Source: Epidermidibacterium keratini
GTDB taxonomy: Bacteria > Actinomycetota > Actinomycetes > Mycobacteriales > Antricoccaceae
DNA length: 64,000 bases
Reading direction: 5' to 3'
NCBI RefSeq assembly: GCF_009834025.1
Contig: NZ_CP047156.1
Coordinates: 2,728,001 to 2,792,000, forward strand
Shown: positions 26,429 through 34,962 of the stretch, in pieces
Layout: the number at the start of each line of letters is the position of its first letter
How positions within the stretch are numbered: the stretch's first letter is position 1
The notes under the pieces: generated by a model
What the model saw: the letters and a program-made list of their open reading frames with translations, nothing else
Told to the model about the DNA's origin: nothing
Databases searched by the model: none
Made by a program: the position numbers and the translations under genes

Positions 26429-27315
26429 GACCAGCGCTTGATGAACTCGACCGCCGTTTCGTTGACGACTTGGGGATGCGAGGCACTCATGAAGTGCTGG
26501 CCGTCGTCGATGACGCGCAGCTGAGCATCTGCGGAGTTGACGAACCGGCCAATCTCGTCCTGCGCATTCGCGACTGAGTAGACGCGGTCCGCCGTGCCCT
26601 GCAGCCAGAGCACCGGACACTGGATCTGGTCGACACGTCCGTGCAGGCCGTCGCGGTCGCGAAGGTTGATCGAGATGGTGCGCAACCGCCGGCGTCCGTC
26701 GTCGCCGGTGTAGTTCGCCTGATGCGTCAGATGCCAAAACTCACGCTCGTCGTCGCTGACCGTGTCACCGAGTCCCTCGGCGAGCACGGCGTCCACCAGG
26801 TCCGTCGGGATGACCCAGTCGTCGGTGACCGGGTCAGCAAGCGCGTCGATCGCAGGCGTGCAGAACTCGATCGCGTCCCAGCACCCCAGGTCGCGGCTGC
26901 GTTGGCTCTCGTAGTCCATCGACGTGCCAAGCAGAATGATGCCCGCGATGGTCTGCGGCGCAAGCATTGCCATGCGGGCAGCGATCCACCCGCCCTGCGA
27001 GGTCCCGAGCACAAACGCGCGGTCGATACCGAGTACGCCGAGCAGCTCGAGGTTGGCGATCGCGCTGTCCCAGTAGGTGAAGTCCGGCAGCCCAGCGCGG
27101 GTTTCACCGTGACCGAACGGCTCGATTGCCAGCAGGTTCACGGCCGCGCTGAGCGCCGGATCGGAGAACTGGGGTCGGTAGAGCTCCACTGAGGTGCTGA
27201 AGGAGTTCACGAGTACCAGGGTGGGAAGCGCCGGATCGTATGGCTCGCTCAGCTTGTAGCCGATCGTGGACCCGCCGAGATGCGAGACCTGAGCCGTCTG
27301 GGTGTCGTTCGTCAT
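26425..27315 (-). CDS. Alpha/beta hydrolase
   Basis: 296 residues from ATG 27315, with GGAG about eleven bases upstream. The nucleophile elbow is GTSQGGW (Ser in G-x-S-x-G), the acid is probably Asp in LQGTADRVYS and the catalytic His is in DDGQHFMSASHP. The fold resembles 3-oxoadipate enol-lactonase or haloperoxidase-like esterases. It is 46 bases downstream of the PLP lyase gene and overlaps the GNAT gene; a joint role is possible but not evident. Confidence 0.85.
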   Translation of the reverse strand: MTNDTQTAQVSHLGGSTIGYKLSEPYDPALPTLVLVNSFSTSVELYRPQFSDPALSAAVNLLAIEPFGHGETRAGLPDFTYWDSAIANLELLGVLGIDRAFVLGTSQGGWIAARMAMLAPQTIAGIILLGTSMDYESQRSRDLGCWDAIEFCTPAIDALADPVTDDWVIPTDLVDAVLAEGLGDTVSDDEREFWHLTHQANYTGDDGRRRLRTISINLRDRDGLHGRVDQIQCPVLWLQGTADRVYSVANAQDEIGRFVNSADAQLRVIDDGQHFMSASHPQVVNETAVEFIKRWS

Positions 27316-27361
27316 GGACCCACACTCCACCATTGCCACTGAAATGGGAAGCGGGTCGCAG

Positions 27362-28399
27362 CTACCGTGCGAGCTCCTCCCGCAGCGCCGCGACGAACGC
27401 ATCGACGTCGTTCTCGGTGGTGTCGAACGCGCACATCCAGCGCACCTCGCCGGTGGCTGCATTCCAGTCATAGAAGCGAAAACGTTCACGCAGACGTTCG
27501 GCGACCGGCCGGGAGAGTACGGCGAAAACCGCGTTGGCCTGGGTCTGCTGAGTGATCCGAACGCCGTCGAGCCCCTGGACCGCCACCGCCAACCGGGCGG
27601 CCATCGCGTTGGCGTGCTCGGCGCTGCGTTGCCACAGATCGCCGTCGTACAACGCGATCAGCTGCGCTGAGATAAACCGCATCTTGGAGGCAAGCTGAGC
27701 GCTGAGCTTGCGCACGTAGTCGACTCCGCGCACCGTGCCTGGGTTGAGCACCACGACCGCCTCCGCGCCCATGGCGCCGTTCTTGGTGCCACCGACCGAC
27801 AGCACGTCGACCCCGACGTCGGTAGTAAACGCGCGCAGCGGAAGCCCAAGACCTGCTGCGGCATTGGCGATCCGAGCGCCGTCGACGTGCACGACCATGC
27901 CTTTTGAATCAGCGTGCTCGGTCACTGCCGCGATCTCGTCCGGCGTGTAGACCGTGCCGAGCTCCGTGCCTTGCGTCAGCGACACAACTGCCGGCTGGGC
28001 GTGGTGCGCATCGCCGAAGCCCCAGGCTTTGCGGTCGATCAGCTCCGGCGTCAGCTTGCCGTCGGGTGCCTCGACCGGCAGCAGCTTGATCGCGCCAAGC
28101 TTCTCCGGCGCACCACATTCATCGACGTTGATGTGTGAGGTTTCGGTGCAGATCACCGCATCCCAGCGGTCGGTCATCGCCATGAGCGAGACGACGTTGG
28201 CGCCCGATCCGTTGAACACCGGGAAGGTCTGCGCCTGCTCACCGAAGTGCGACCGCATGACCTCGCCGAGCCGCTCGGTGTAAGGATCATCGCCGTACGA
28301 CGTCACGTGTCCGCCGTTGGCCTCGGCGATCGCGGCCATGACCTCCGGGTGTACGCCGGCGTAGTTGTCGCTGGCGAATGCGCGGACTTGGTGCTGCAT
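27362..28399 (-). CDS. Low-specificity threonine aldolase / beta-eliminating lyase
   Basis: 345 residues from ATG 28399 with GGAGG seven bases upstream. The fold-type I PLP signature is visible: FNGSGANVVSL binds the phosphate, MVVHVDGARIANAAAGLG carries the Asp that contacts the pyridine nitrogen, and SVGGTKNGAMGAEAV holds the Schiff-base Lys. Such enzymes cleave threonine or allo-threonine to glycine and acetaldehyde. First gene of a three-gene set; it lies just after the MocR regulator in the same direction. Confidence 0.9.
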   Translation of the reverse strand: MQHQVRAFASDNYAGVHPEVMAAIAEANGGHVTSYGDDPYTERLGEVMRSHFGEQAQTFPVFNGSGANVVSLMAMTDRWDAVICTETSHINVDECGAPEKLGAIKLLPVEAPDGKLTPELIDRKAWGFGDAHHAQPAVVSLTQGTELGTVYTPDEIAAVTEHADSKGMVVHVDGARIANAAAGLGLPLRAFTTDVGVDVLSVGGTKNGAMGAEAVVVLNPGTVRGVDYVRKLSAQLASKMRFISAQLIALYDGDLWQRSAEHANAMAARLAVAVQGLDGVRITQQTQANAVFAVLSRPVAERLRERFRFYDWNAATGEVRWMCAFDTTENDVDAFVAALREELAR

Positions 28400-28449
28400 G
28401 CTGCCTCCGGTCGTGAGTGCGTCGAGTGGAGGGTAACGATGCCCGGTGT

Positions 28450-29859
28450 CTAGGACTGCGCGGCGAGGTGGGCGCCGATGATCTGCATCGCCTCGTCGAA
28501 GCGGCCGGGATCGGGCCCTGAGTAGTTCAACCGCAGGTAGGCGCCGTCCGGCTCCGCCGGGAACCAGTCGGCCCCGTCGGCGACGAGTACGCCGGACGCG
28601 GCGCAGTCGCGCACGAGCTGGGCCACGTCCGTGCCGTCGGGAAGCTGCGCCCACAGGTGCAGCCCACCCGCCGGCACGTGAGCGACGTGTAGTTCCGGGC
28701 AGTGGGTGTGCACGCTGTCGATCAGGGTGTCGCGGCGAGTGCGCAGCTGCTCGCTCGTCGCGCGCAGCTGCGTGCGCCACGACGGGTGACTGACGATGTC
28801 GAGCGCGGCCTCCTGCAACACACCGCTGACGTAGAGGTTGTCGGCGACGAGTGCCCCGAAGATCCGGTCGCGTGCGGGGCCGCGGGCGATCAGCGCGGCG
28901 ACGCGCACCGACGGCGCGATGCTCTTCGTCAGCGACCGCAGGTAGACCACGTGCCCGCCGTCGTCGAGCGCCGCGAGTGGTTGTGGCTGCGTGGCGATGC
29001 CGAAGTCGTGAGCCCAGTCGTCTTCGATGACAAACGCTCGGTGATCGCGCGCGATCTCCAGCACCTCGCGAGCAAGCTGCGGCGACCACTGCGCACCGGT
29101 TGGGTTTGCATAGGTTGGCTGCGCGTAGAAGCCACGGGCCCCGGTGCGGGCGAAGGCGTCGGCGAGGGCGGCGCGGTCAGGTCCTTCAGGTCCGCTGGGC
29201 ACCGGCACGAGCACGACGCCGGCCTGGGTCGCGGCGTCGATCGCGCCCCAGTACGTCGGTGACTCGATGAGCAGCGGACGGCCCGCACCGATGAGCGCTC
29301 GGAAGATCGCCGTCAGTCCGGCCTGACTTCCCGGCACGACGAGTACGTCGCGCAGTGCCACCGGCGAGACCGACGCCGGCATCTGCGACGCGAGCTCGCG
29401 GGCAAACCACGCCCGTAGCTCAGGCGCGCCTTCCGCGGGCGGCCGCGTGAGTGCAGTCGCCGACCGACCCGCTCGTGACAGGGACGTGTGGACGAGCCGC
29501 TCCGGCAGCAAAGACCGGTCTGGATATCCGGAGTGCAGCGCTATCGCGTCGGGCTGTGCAGTCTGCAGGGCCGCGGGAAGCGTGCGCGAGCTCGGCGCAC
29601 CGGCCGGCAAGGCAGCCGTCTGCCAGCGGAAGTCCATCGGTTGCGCCGTACGCCGCGCGCGCACGAACGTCCCGACTCCCGGTCGGCTTTCGGTCAGGCC
29701 CAGCGCAGCCAACTGATCCATGGCCTTCTGGACGGTCCGCGGTCCTGCTCCGTACTTGGTCGCGATCGCGCGGCTGGGCGGCAGCTGGCTGCCAGCCGGC
29801 GCCGCCTCGACCCAGGCGCGTAGGTCGGCGGCGATCCGAGCACTGTTACTCTGCGACAT
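28450..29859 (-). CDS. MocR-type regulator (GntR HTH fused to aminotransferase)
   Basis: 469 residues from ATG 29859. The N-terminal winged helix has SQLPPSRAIATKYGAGPRTV, and the aminotransferase-like part holds the PLP Lys in LRSLTKSIAPSVRVA. MocR proteins sense a PLP-linked amino compound and control a divergent gene. The start codon shares the palindrome CATG with the divergent EamA exporter start. TATTCT lies eight bases before this ATG. The exporter and the downstream PLP lyase are candidate targets. Confidence 0.9.
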   Translation of the reverse strand: MSQSNSARIAADLRAWVEAAPAGSQLPPSRAIATKYGAGPRTVQKAMDQLAALGLTESRPGVGTFVRARRTAQPMDFRWQTAALPAGAPSSRTLPAALQTAQPDAIALHSGYPDRSLLPERLVHTSLSRAGRSATALTRPPAEGAPELRAWFARELASQMPASVSPVALRDVLVVPGSQAGLTAIFRALIGAGRPLLIESPTYWGAIDAATQAGVVLVPVPSGPEGPDRAALADAFARTGARGFYAQPTYANPTGAQWSPQLAREVLEIARDHRAFVIEDDWAHDFGIATQPQPLAALDDGGHVVYLRSLTKSIAPSVRVAALIARGPARDRIFGALVADNLYVSGVLQEAALDIVSHPSWRTQLRATSEQLRTRRDTLIDSVHTHCPELHVAHVPAGGLHLWAQLPDGTDVAQLVRDCAASGVLVADGADWFPAEPDGAYLRLNYSGPDPGRFDEAMQIIGAHLAAQS

Positions 29860-30775
29860 GAGAGACAAGAATAGCGCTATCGCAAAGCCGCGCCTATCGC
29901 TATCTGCGCCGGTGAGCGGCGCCTGGTGGGGATTGCTGGGCGTGGCCGCCTTCTCCTTCACCATCCCGTTCACCCGCGTGGCGGTCGGAGGGTTCTCGGC
30001 GCTGTTTGTCGGCTCTGCCCGCGCCGTGGTGGCGGCGTTGCTGGCCGCCGCGGCCCTCGCGATCACCCGCCAGCCAGTCCCGCCACGGCGCCTATGGGGC
30101 CGGATCGCAGTCGTCGCGGCTGGCATCGTCGTCGGCTTCCCACTGCTCACGTCGTACGCGCTCGAACGCACCAGCGCCAGCCACGGCGCCGTCGTGATCG
30201 CGCTGCTGCCGGCCGCGACGGCCGCGCTGGCCGTGATCCGTGGGCACGAGCGACCACCACGAATCTTCTGGGCCCTCACGTTGCTCGGTGCCTGCGCCGC
30301 GGTCGGGTTCGCGCTGGTGCAGTCCGGGGACATCGGGCGGTTGCAGTGGGCCGACCTGCTGCTGTTTGGCGCCGTACTCGCCGCTGCCGTCGGGTACGCC
30401 GAGGGCGGGTTGCTGGCCCGTGAGCTCGGCGCCTGGCAGACCGTCTCGTGGGCGCTGATGATGAGCGCTCCGGTCATGATTGCGCTGACGGTGCTTGCGG
30501 CACGTGGCACCGCCATCGCTGCGGGTCCGGCCGAATGGGCGGCGCTGGGCTACCTCTCGGCGGTCAGCATGTATCTCGGCTTCTTCGCGTGGTACCGCGG
30601 GCTGGCGATCGGGCCAATGGCCCAGGTCAGCCAGATCCAGCTGGTCCAGCCGGTGCTCAGCCTGATCTGGGCCGTGCTGCTGCTCGGCGAGTCGCTGAGC
30701 TGGCAGACCGCAGTCGGCGCCGTCGTGGTGGTGGGATTCGCGGCGCTTGCGGTGCGCGTGCGGCTGCACGGCTGA
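29858..30775 (+). CDS. EamA/RhaT family exporter
   Basis: 305 residues from ATG 29858; GTG 29912 is a plausible shorter start (TATCTG precedes it). About ten membrane helices form two EamA repeats, the second ending LSLIWAVLLLGESLSWQTAV. Members export amino acids or other metabolites. Control by the divergent MocR protein suggests a substrate related to PLP or amino acid metabolism. The two start codons overlap, so each promoter lies within the other gene or very close to it. Confidence 0.85.
   Translation: MRDKNSAIAKPRLSLSAPVSGAWWGLLGVAAFSFTIPFTRVAVGGFSALFVGSARAVVAALLAAAALAITRQPVPPRRLWGRIAVVAAGIVVGFPLLTSYALERTSASHGAVVIALLPAATAALAVIRGHERPPRIFWALTLLGACAAVGFALVQSGDIGRLQWADLLLFGAVLAAAVGYAEGGLLARELGAWQTVSWALMMSAPVMIALTVLAARGTAIAAGPAEWAALGYLSAVSMYLGFFAWYRGLAIGPMAQVSQIQLVQPVLSLIWAVLLLGESLSWQTAVGAVVVVGFAALAVRVRLHG
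29871..29903. promoter_or_regulatory. Direct repeats, probable MocR operator
   Basis: CTATCGC occurs at 29877-29883 and again at 29894-29900, 17 bases apart, with the perfect palindrome ATAGCGCTAT at 29871-29880 overlapping the first. MocR/PdxR operators are usually direct repeats with two-turn spacing. The sites sit just inside the annotated EamA start, which favours GTG 29912 as the EamA start or a very short leader. Confidence 0.5.
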
Positions 30776-30983
30776 GTGCACCGGCACCGCGCCGCACAGC
30801 GGGTAAGTTGCTTGGTGTGGCTGCTTGCCCCGGGTCGGCGTGCCGGGACGTGACTCACGGAACCGTGCTCGGCGCGGCGTACTCGTAGGGTGAGCACCAT
30901 CTACGCACCACTGAGCATGACTTAAGCGCCGCCGTTGCCGGTTTTTCGGTCGCGGTGGTTGATACCTGAATTGGAGCACTCCG
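30776..30983. other. Intergenic stretch, no gene seen
   Basis: 207 bases between the EamA and acidic-protein genes. It holds a short perfect stem CACGG-AA-CCGTG and GGAG eight bases before the ATG at 30984. I see no RNA gene or clear promoter. Confidence 0.4.
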
Positions 30984-32216
30984 ATGAGTGATCATCTAGC
31001 CGACCAGTTCGGCATGCATGACGGGGCGCAGAGCGCGGACGACACCGAGTCCGCCGCTGGCGCCTCGTCGATGTACGACCAGGGCGGTGACTCGACCTAC
31101 GGCATGGACGGCGGGATGTACGACGACGCCCAGGCCGAGGACGCGTCCGCCGACGACACGACCGGTGACGACACGACCGGTGACGACACAACCGGTGACG
31201 ACACAACCAGCGACGACACAACCACCGACAACACGAGCACGACCGACTCCAGCGACCACGATGCGACGGACTCGACCGACTCGACCGCGACGGACTCGGA
31301 CGCCTCGCAGGCCGGCTCCGGCGACAACATCACGATGACCTACGAGGGCACGTCGTACGACGCGGGCGAAGCGACCTACGACGCCGATGGCGACGGGCAG
31401 GCCGACACCGCGGTCCAGGACCACGGCTATCAGGTCGAGTACTACGTCGACAGCGACGGTGACGGGCAGGCCGACGAGCTGACGATCACCGACGCCGACG
31501 GCAACCTGATCAGCCACACCGAGAACGTCGAGGGCACCGACTCGTGGCAGCAGACGCCGGCGCCGGACACCACCTCGGGTGAGGTCAGCAGCCAGTCCAC
31601 GGAGTCGGCCGAGCAGAGCAGCACGCAGGACTCGGGATCGGAGGCCGATGCGGGCTTGGATCCCAGCGGAAGCTCAGGCTCGAGCTCCGACGAAGCGCCG
31701 CAGGCCGATTCGGCCGGGTCGGCGAGCGAGGACGACCTGGGCACCGAGACCGCGGCACCGGAGGCCTCGAGTGTGTCCGGGGACTCCGGTTCGGACTCCA
31801 GTGACTCGAGCGACAGCTCGAGCAGCTCGGACGTCGCCTCGATGCCGACCCCGCCCGACGCCCCCAGCGTGGACGGTTCGAGTTCGGACACCTCCAGCGG
31901 TGACTCCAGCGAGGTGACCCCGCCGGGAGAGCCGGGGGAGGCCGAGGCCGGCGACATGACGGTGATCGTCGACGGCCAGCCCTACGACATCGGCGAGCCG
32001 ACGCACGACATCACCGGCGACGGCACGCCGGACACGGTCGCGGTTGAGAAGGACGGCACGGTCGAGTACTACGTCGACACCGACCAGGACGGCGTCGTCG
32101 ACCAGATCGTCGTACTCGACGAGTCCGATGGCTCGCTGATCAACCACGAGGTGTACGACGCCGAGTCCGGGACGTGGAGCAACGTCACCGAGGAGAGCGC
32201 CCAGTCTGGCGGTTAG
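30984..32216 (+). CDS. Acidic low-complexity protein with two DUF6802-like calcium-type modules
   Basis: 410 residues, extremely rich in Asp, Ser, Thr and Glu, with no signal peptide or membrane helix. Residues about 55-80 are a DDTTG run coded by a 15-base tandem repeat. Two related modules follow: the first near residues 115-175 (YDADGDGQADTAV, VDSDGDGQADELTI) and the second at the C-terminus (DITGDGTPDTVAV, VDTDQDGVVDQIVV). The D-x-D-G-D-G-x-x-D pattern resembles EF-hand or dockerin calcium loops. I recognise the DUF6802-type modules; function is unknown. A strong hairpin terminates the gene. Confidence 0.8.
   Translation: MSDHLADQFGMHDGAQSADDTESAAGASSMYDQGGDSTYGMDGGMYDDAQAEDASADDTTGDDTTGDDTTGDDTTSDDTTTDNTSTTDSSDHDATDSTDSTATDSDASQAGSGDNITMTYEGTSYDAGEATYDADGDGQADTAVQDHGYQVEYYVDSDGDGQADELTITDADGNLISHTENVEGTDSWQQTPAPDTTSGEVSSQSTESAEQSSTQDSGSEADAGLDPSGSSGSSSDEAPQADSAGSASEDDLGTETAAPEASSVSGDSGSDSSDSSDSSSSSDVASMPTPPDAPSVDGSSSDTSSGDSSEVTPPGEPGEAEAGDMTVIVDGQPYDIGEPTHDITGDGTPDTVAVEKDGTVEYYVDTDQDGVVDQIVVLDESDGSLINHEVYDAESGTWSNVTEESAQSGG
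31152..31223. repeat. 15-bp tandem repeat within coding sequence
   Basis: About five copies of GACGACACGACCGGT with minor changes, coding for the repeated DDTTG peptide. Likely prone to slippage in register (multiples of 15 keep the frame). Confidence 0.9.
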
Positions 32217-32232
32217 CCTGCCAGCGCGCCGG

Positions 32233-32272
32233 GAGGGTCGTAGGGTTGCCGATGAGGCACCCTACGACCCTC
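32233..32272 (+). terminator. Strong hairpin terminator
   Basis: GAGGGTCGTAGGG (32233-32245) pairs perfectly with CCCTACGACCCTC (32260-32272), and the inner TGCC/GGCA adds four pairs around a GATGA loop: 17 pairs with one bulged T. It starts 17 bases after the acidic-protein stop. There is no long T-run. Its presence also argues against the ATG at 32252 (inside the loop) as the next gene's start. Confidence 0.8.
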
Positions 32273-32293
32273 TTACATTGGAAGGCAGGCGCA

Positions 32294-33259
32294 ATGGCAC
32301 CGAAGTTCGGCATCTTCGTCCCGCAGGGCTGGCGGCAGGACCTGAACGACTTCACCGACCCGGTCGCGGCGTTTGAGGCGATGGTCGAGGTCGCAAAGGG
32401 CGCCGATGAGGGCGAGTGGGACTCGATCTGGGTCTACGACCACTTCCACACCGTCCCGGAGCCGACGCAGAACCCGACGTTTGAGTGCTGGACGACCTCC
32501 GCGGCACTGGCTCGTGAGACCAGCCGCGCCCAGATCGGTCAGATGGTCGGCTGCAACGGCTACCGGCAGCCCTCGCTCTACGCCAAGACCGCCTCGACGG
32601 TGGATGTCATGAGCGGCGGCCGGTTGCTGGCCGGACTCGGCGCTGGGTGGTACGAGCAGGAGTGGAAGGCCTACGGCTACGAGTGGACCGACATCCCGAC
32701 CCGCATGCGCCGCTTCCGCGAAGCCGTCGAGATCGTCAACGCGATGTGGACCGAGCAGGAGCCGACGTACTCCGGCAAGCAGTATTCGATCGACAAGCCG
32801 ATCAACCTGCCGATGAGCGCCGCACCCGGACGCAAGGTCCCGCTCTGGCTCGGCGGTGGCGGTGAGAAGGTGACGCTCAAGCTCGTCGCGCAGTACGCCG
32901 ACGCGTGCAACGTCGGCGCCGGCGACCCGGAGGTCATCGCGACCAAGCTCGACATCCTGCGCCGGCACTGCGACGACGTCGGCCGCGACTACGACCAGAT
33001 CACCAAGTCGACCTCTATCAACGCGTTTCCCGTCCCGCGTGGCGACGCGTTCGAGGCGGGATCGGCCAAGGCGCGGGGCGCCACCTGGAAGGCCTCCACC
33101 TGGGAAAAGACCTACGCGCTCGGCGCCGACGAGATCACCGCGAAGGTCGACGCCGCACTCGAGGCCGGCGCTGACTACGTCATCTTCTACGTGCCGGGCC
33201 TGGCAAACGACGGCGACATCCTGCCGCTCATGGACGAGATCATCGCTGGCTACCGCTGA
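32294..33259 (+). CDS. LLM class F420-dependent oxidoreductase
   Basis: 321 residues from ATG 32294, with GGAAGG upstream; the earlier ATG 32252 lies in a terminator loop. The luciferase-like TIM barrel is clear: KFGIFVPQGW, SIWVYDHFHTVPEPTQNPTF, GQMVGCNGYRQPSLYAKTAS, MSGGRLLAGLGAGWYEQEW. Such proteins (TIGR03560-like) use coenzyme F420 to reduce or oxidise diverse substrates. F420 rather than FMN is inferred from the subfamily. Substrate unknown. Confidence 0.9.
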   Translation: MAPKFGIFVPQGWRQDLNDFTDPVAAFEAMVEVAKGADEGEWDSIWVYDHFHTVPEPTQNPTFECWTTSAALARETSRAQIGQMVGCNGYRQPSLYAKTASTVDVMSGGRLLAGLGAGWYEQEWKAYGYEWTDIPTRMRRFREAVEIVNAMWTEQEPTYSGKQYSIDKPINLPMSAAPGRKVPLWLGGGGEKVTLKLVAQYADACNVGAGDPEVIATKLDILRRHCDDVGRDYDQITKSTSINAFPVPRGDAFEAGSAKARGATWKASTWEKTYALGADEITAKVDAALEAGADYVIFYVPGLANDGDILPLMDEIIAGYR

Positions 33260-34842
33260 GCCTTGATCGCCAACCAGCGGTCGATCTCGATCTCGTCGAG
33301 GAAGTCGGCGTCGTGGCTGACGACGATGAGCGCGCCCTCGTAGCGCCGCAGCGCCTGCGCTAGGTGGGCGACGCTTGTGAGGTCGAGGTTGTTGGTCGGC
33401 TCGTCGAGCATCAGCAGCTGCGGCGCCGGTTCGCGAAGCAACGCCGCGGCGAGTACGGCGCGCAGCCGCTGCCCGCCCGAGAGCGTGCGCACCGGTCGGC
33501 TCACCTGGTCGCCGCGCAGCAGCAGCTGGGCCAACCGGTTACGCAGTTCGACCGTCGTGAGGTGGGGCGCGAGCTCGGTCAACGCGCTGAGAACCGTGTC
33601 GTCGTCGGCGAGCGTGTCGAGCCGCTGCGGCACGGCTTGGGACGGCACCCGCGACTGATCGGCAATCTGGCGCAACAGCGTCGTCTTGCCGGCCCCGTTG
33701 TCGCCGGTCAGCGCAATTCGTTCGGGCCCGCGCACGATCAGCCGCTCGATCGGCGTGGGTCCGGTGCCGTCGCGGACCTCGACGAGTCCCGGCGGCGCCG
33801 CGATGTCGATGACGACGCGGGCGGCCGGAAGCGCGGTTGCGGGCAGCTCGATCTTGATCTCGTCATCGTCGCGCAGTCGCAACTGTGCCTGTGACAGCTG
33901 GGATCTCGCCTCGTCGAGCCGGTCCCGGTGCATCCCCTTGTATTTGCCCGCTGACTCCTGCGCAGCGCGCTTGCGCGCGTTCATGATGATCTTCGGCTCT
34001 CGCTTCTGCTCGGTCATCTTGCGCCCGTAGCGCTCGCGGCGGGCCAGCCTGACCTGGGCGTCGGCCCAGTCCTGCTTTTGCTTGTTGACGTCCGACCGGG
34101 CGTCGCGCACGTCGCGTTCTGCAGCAGCCTGCTGCTCGGCGACCTGACGTTCGTAGTCGTCGAAGTTGCCGCCGTACACCTCGACGCGTCCATCGCGAAG
34201 CTCGGCGATCTGGTCGACAAGCCGCAGCGCCTGGCGGTCGTGACTGACGATGATCAGTACGCCGGACCACCGCTCGATCACCTGATATAGCCGCGATCGT
34301 GCCGTCGCATCGAGGTTGTTCGTGGGCTCGTCGAGCAGCAGGACGTCGGGTCGCTGCAGCAGTACGCCGGTCAACGCGACCAGGATCAGCTCGCCGCCGG
34401 ACAGGGTCTGTGCCGGCCGGTCGAGCTCGATTCTCCCCAGCCCGAGGGCGTCGAGCTGCGCGCGGGCACGCTCCTCGACGTCCCAGTCGGCACCGACCGC
34501 GTCATACAGATCGGGATCAGTCTCGCCGGACTCGATTCGCCGCAGCGCATCACGGATCGCTGTGATGCCAAGCAGATCGGCCACATCGCGGCCGGTGTGC
34601 TGGGGTAGGTCCTGAGGAAGGTAGCCAACGGTTCCGGTGCGGCGTACGACCCCGGAGGATGGCGCAAGCTCACCGGCGATGATGCGCAGCAAGGTCGACT
34701 TGCCGGTGCCGTTGAGCCCCACGAGACCGCTGCGGCCTGGGGGAAATGCGGCATCGAGATGGTCGAGCGCGAGCTCGCCGGAGGGCCACTCGAGCGTCAC
34801 CTGCTCGGCCGAGATGGCAGGAATAGCAGAGAAATTGGGCAC
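33250..34842 (-). CDS. ABC-F family ATP-binding protein
   Basis: 530 residues from GTG 34842 with AGGAG seven bases upstream. Two ATPase domains, no membrane domain: Walker A GLNGTGKSTLLRI and GDNGAGKTTLLRQ, signatures LSGGELILVALT and LSGGQRLRAVLA, Walker B VLLLDEPTNNLD and LLMLDEPTNNLD. The charged linker (about residues 230-320) is the P-site tRNA interaction motif region. ABC-F proteins act on the ribosome, in translation or antibiotic protection. It has its own promoter upstream. Overlaps the LLM gene end by ten bases, converging. Confidence 0.93.
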   Translation of the reverse strand: MPNFSAIPAISAEQVTLEWPSGELALDHLDAAFPPGRSGLVGLNGTGKSTLLRIIAGELAPSSGVVRRTGTVGYLPQDLPQHTGRDVADLLGITAIRDALRRIESGETDPDLYDAVGADWDVEERARAQLDALGLGRIELDRPAQTLSGGELILVALTGVLLQRPDVLLLDEPTNNLDATARSRLYQVIERWSGVLIIVSHDRQALRLVDQIAELRDGRVEVYGGNFDDYERQVAEQQAAAERDVRDARSDVNKQKQDWADAQVRLARRERYGRKMTEQKREPKIIMNARKRAAQESAGKYKGMHRDRLDEARSQLSQAQLRLRDDDEIKIELPATALPAARVVIDIAAPPGLVEVRDGTGPTPIERLIVRGPERIALTGDNGAGKTTLLRQIADQSRVPSQAVPQRLDTLADDDTVLSALTELAPHLTTVELRNRLAQLLLRGDQVSRPVRTLSGGQRLRAVLAAALLREPAPQLLMLDEPTNNLDLTSVAHLAQALRRYEGALIVVSHDADFLDEIEIDRWLAIKAQR

Positions 34843-34927
34843 GGATGCTCCTGAGGATGTCGCTGGGTAGGGACAAAACCTCAGTGCTTCAACGCGCGCT
34901 CCGCTCGCCGGGAATGGGACGCCGATG

Positions 34928-34957
34928 ATTCTGCGGCGCGTACGCCGCCGCTGTCAA
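34928..34957 (-). promoter_or_regulatory. Sigma-A-type promoter of the ABC-F gene
   Basis: On the minus strand TTGACA (plus 34952-34957) is followed after 18 bases by CAGAAT (plus 34928-34933). This predicts a leader of roughly 80 bases before the GTG at 34842, long enough for attenuation as seen with some ABC-F resistance genes, though I could not fit a convincing leader peptide. Confidence 0.6.
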
Positions 34958-34962
34958 CCGAG

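Noticed and set aside
34843-34930. Attenuator peptide in the ABC-F leader
   Set aside because: The leader is long enough, but I found no short ORF with convincing start and paired hairpins.
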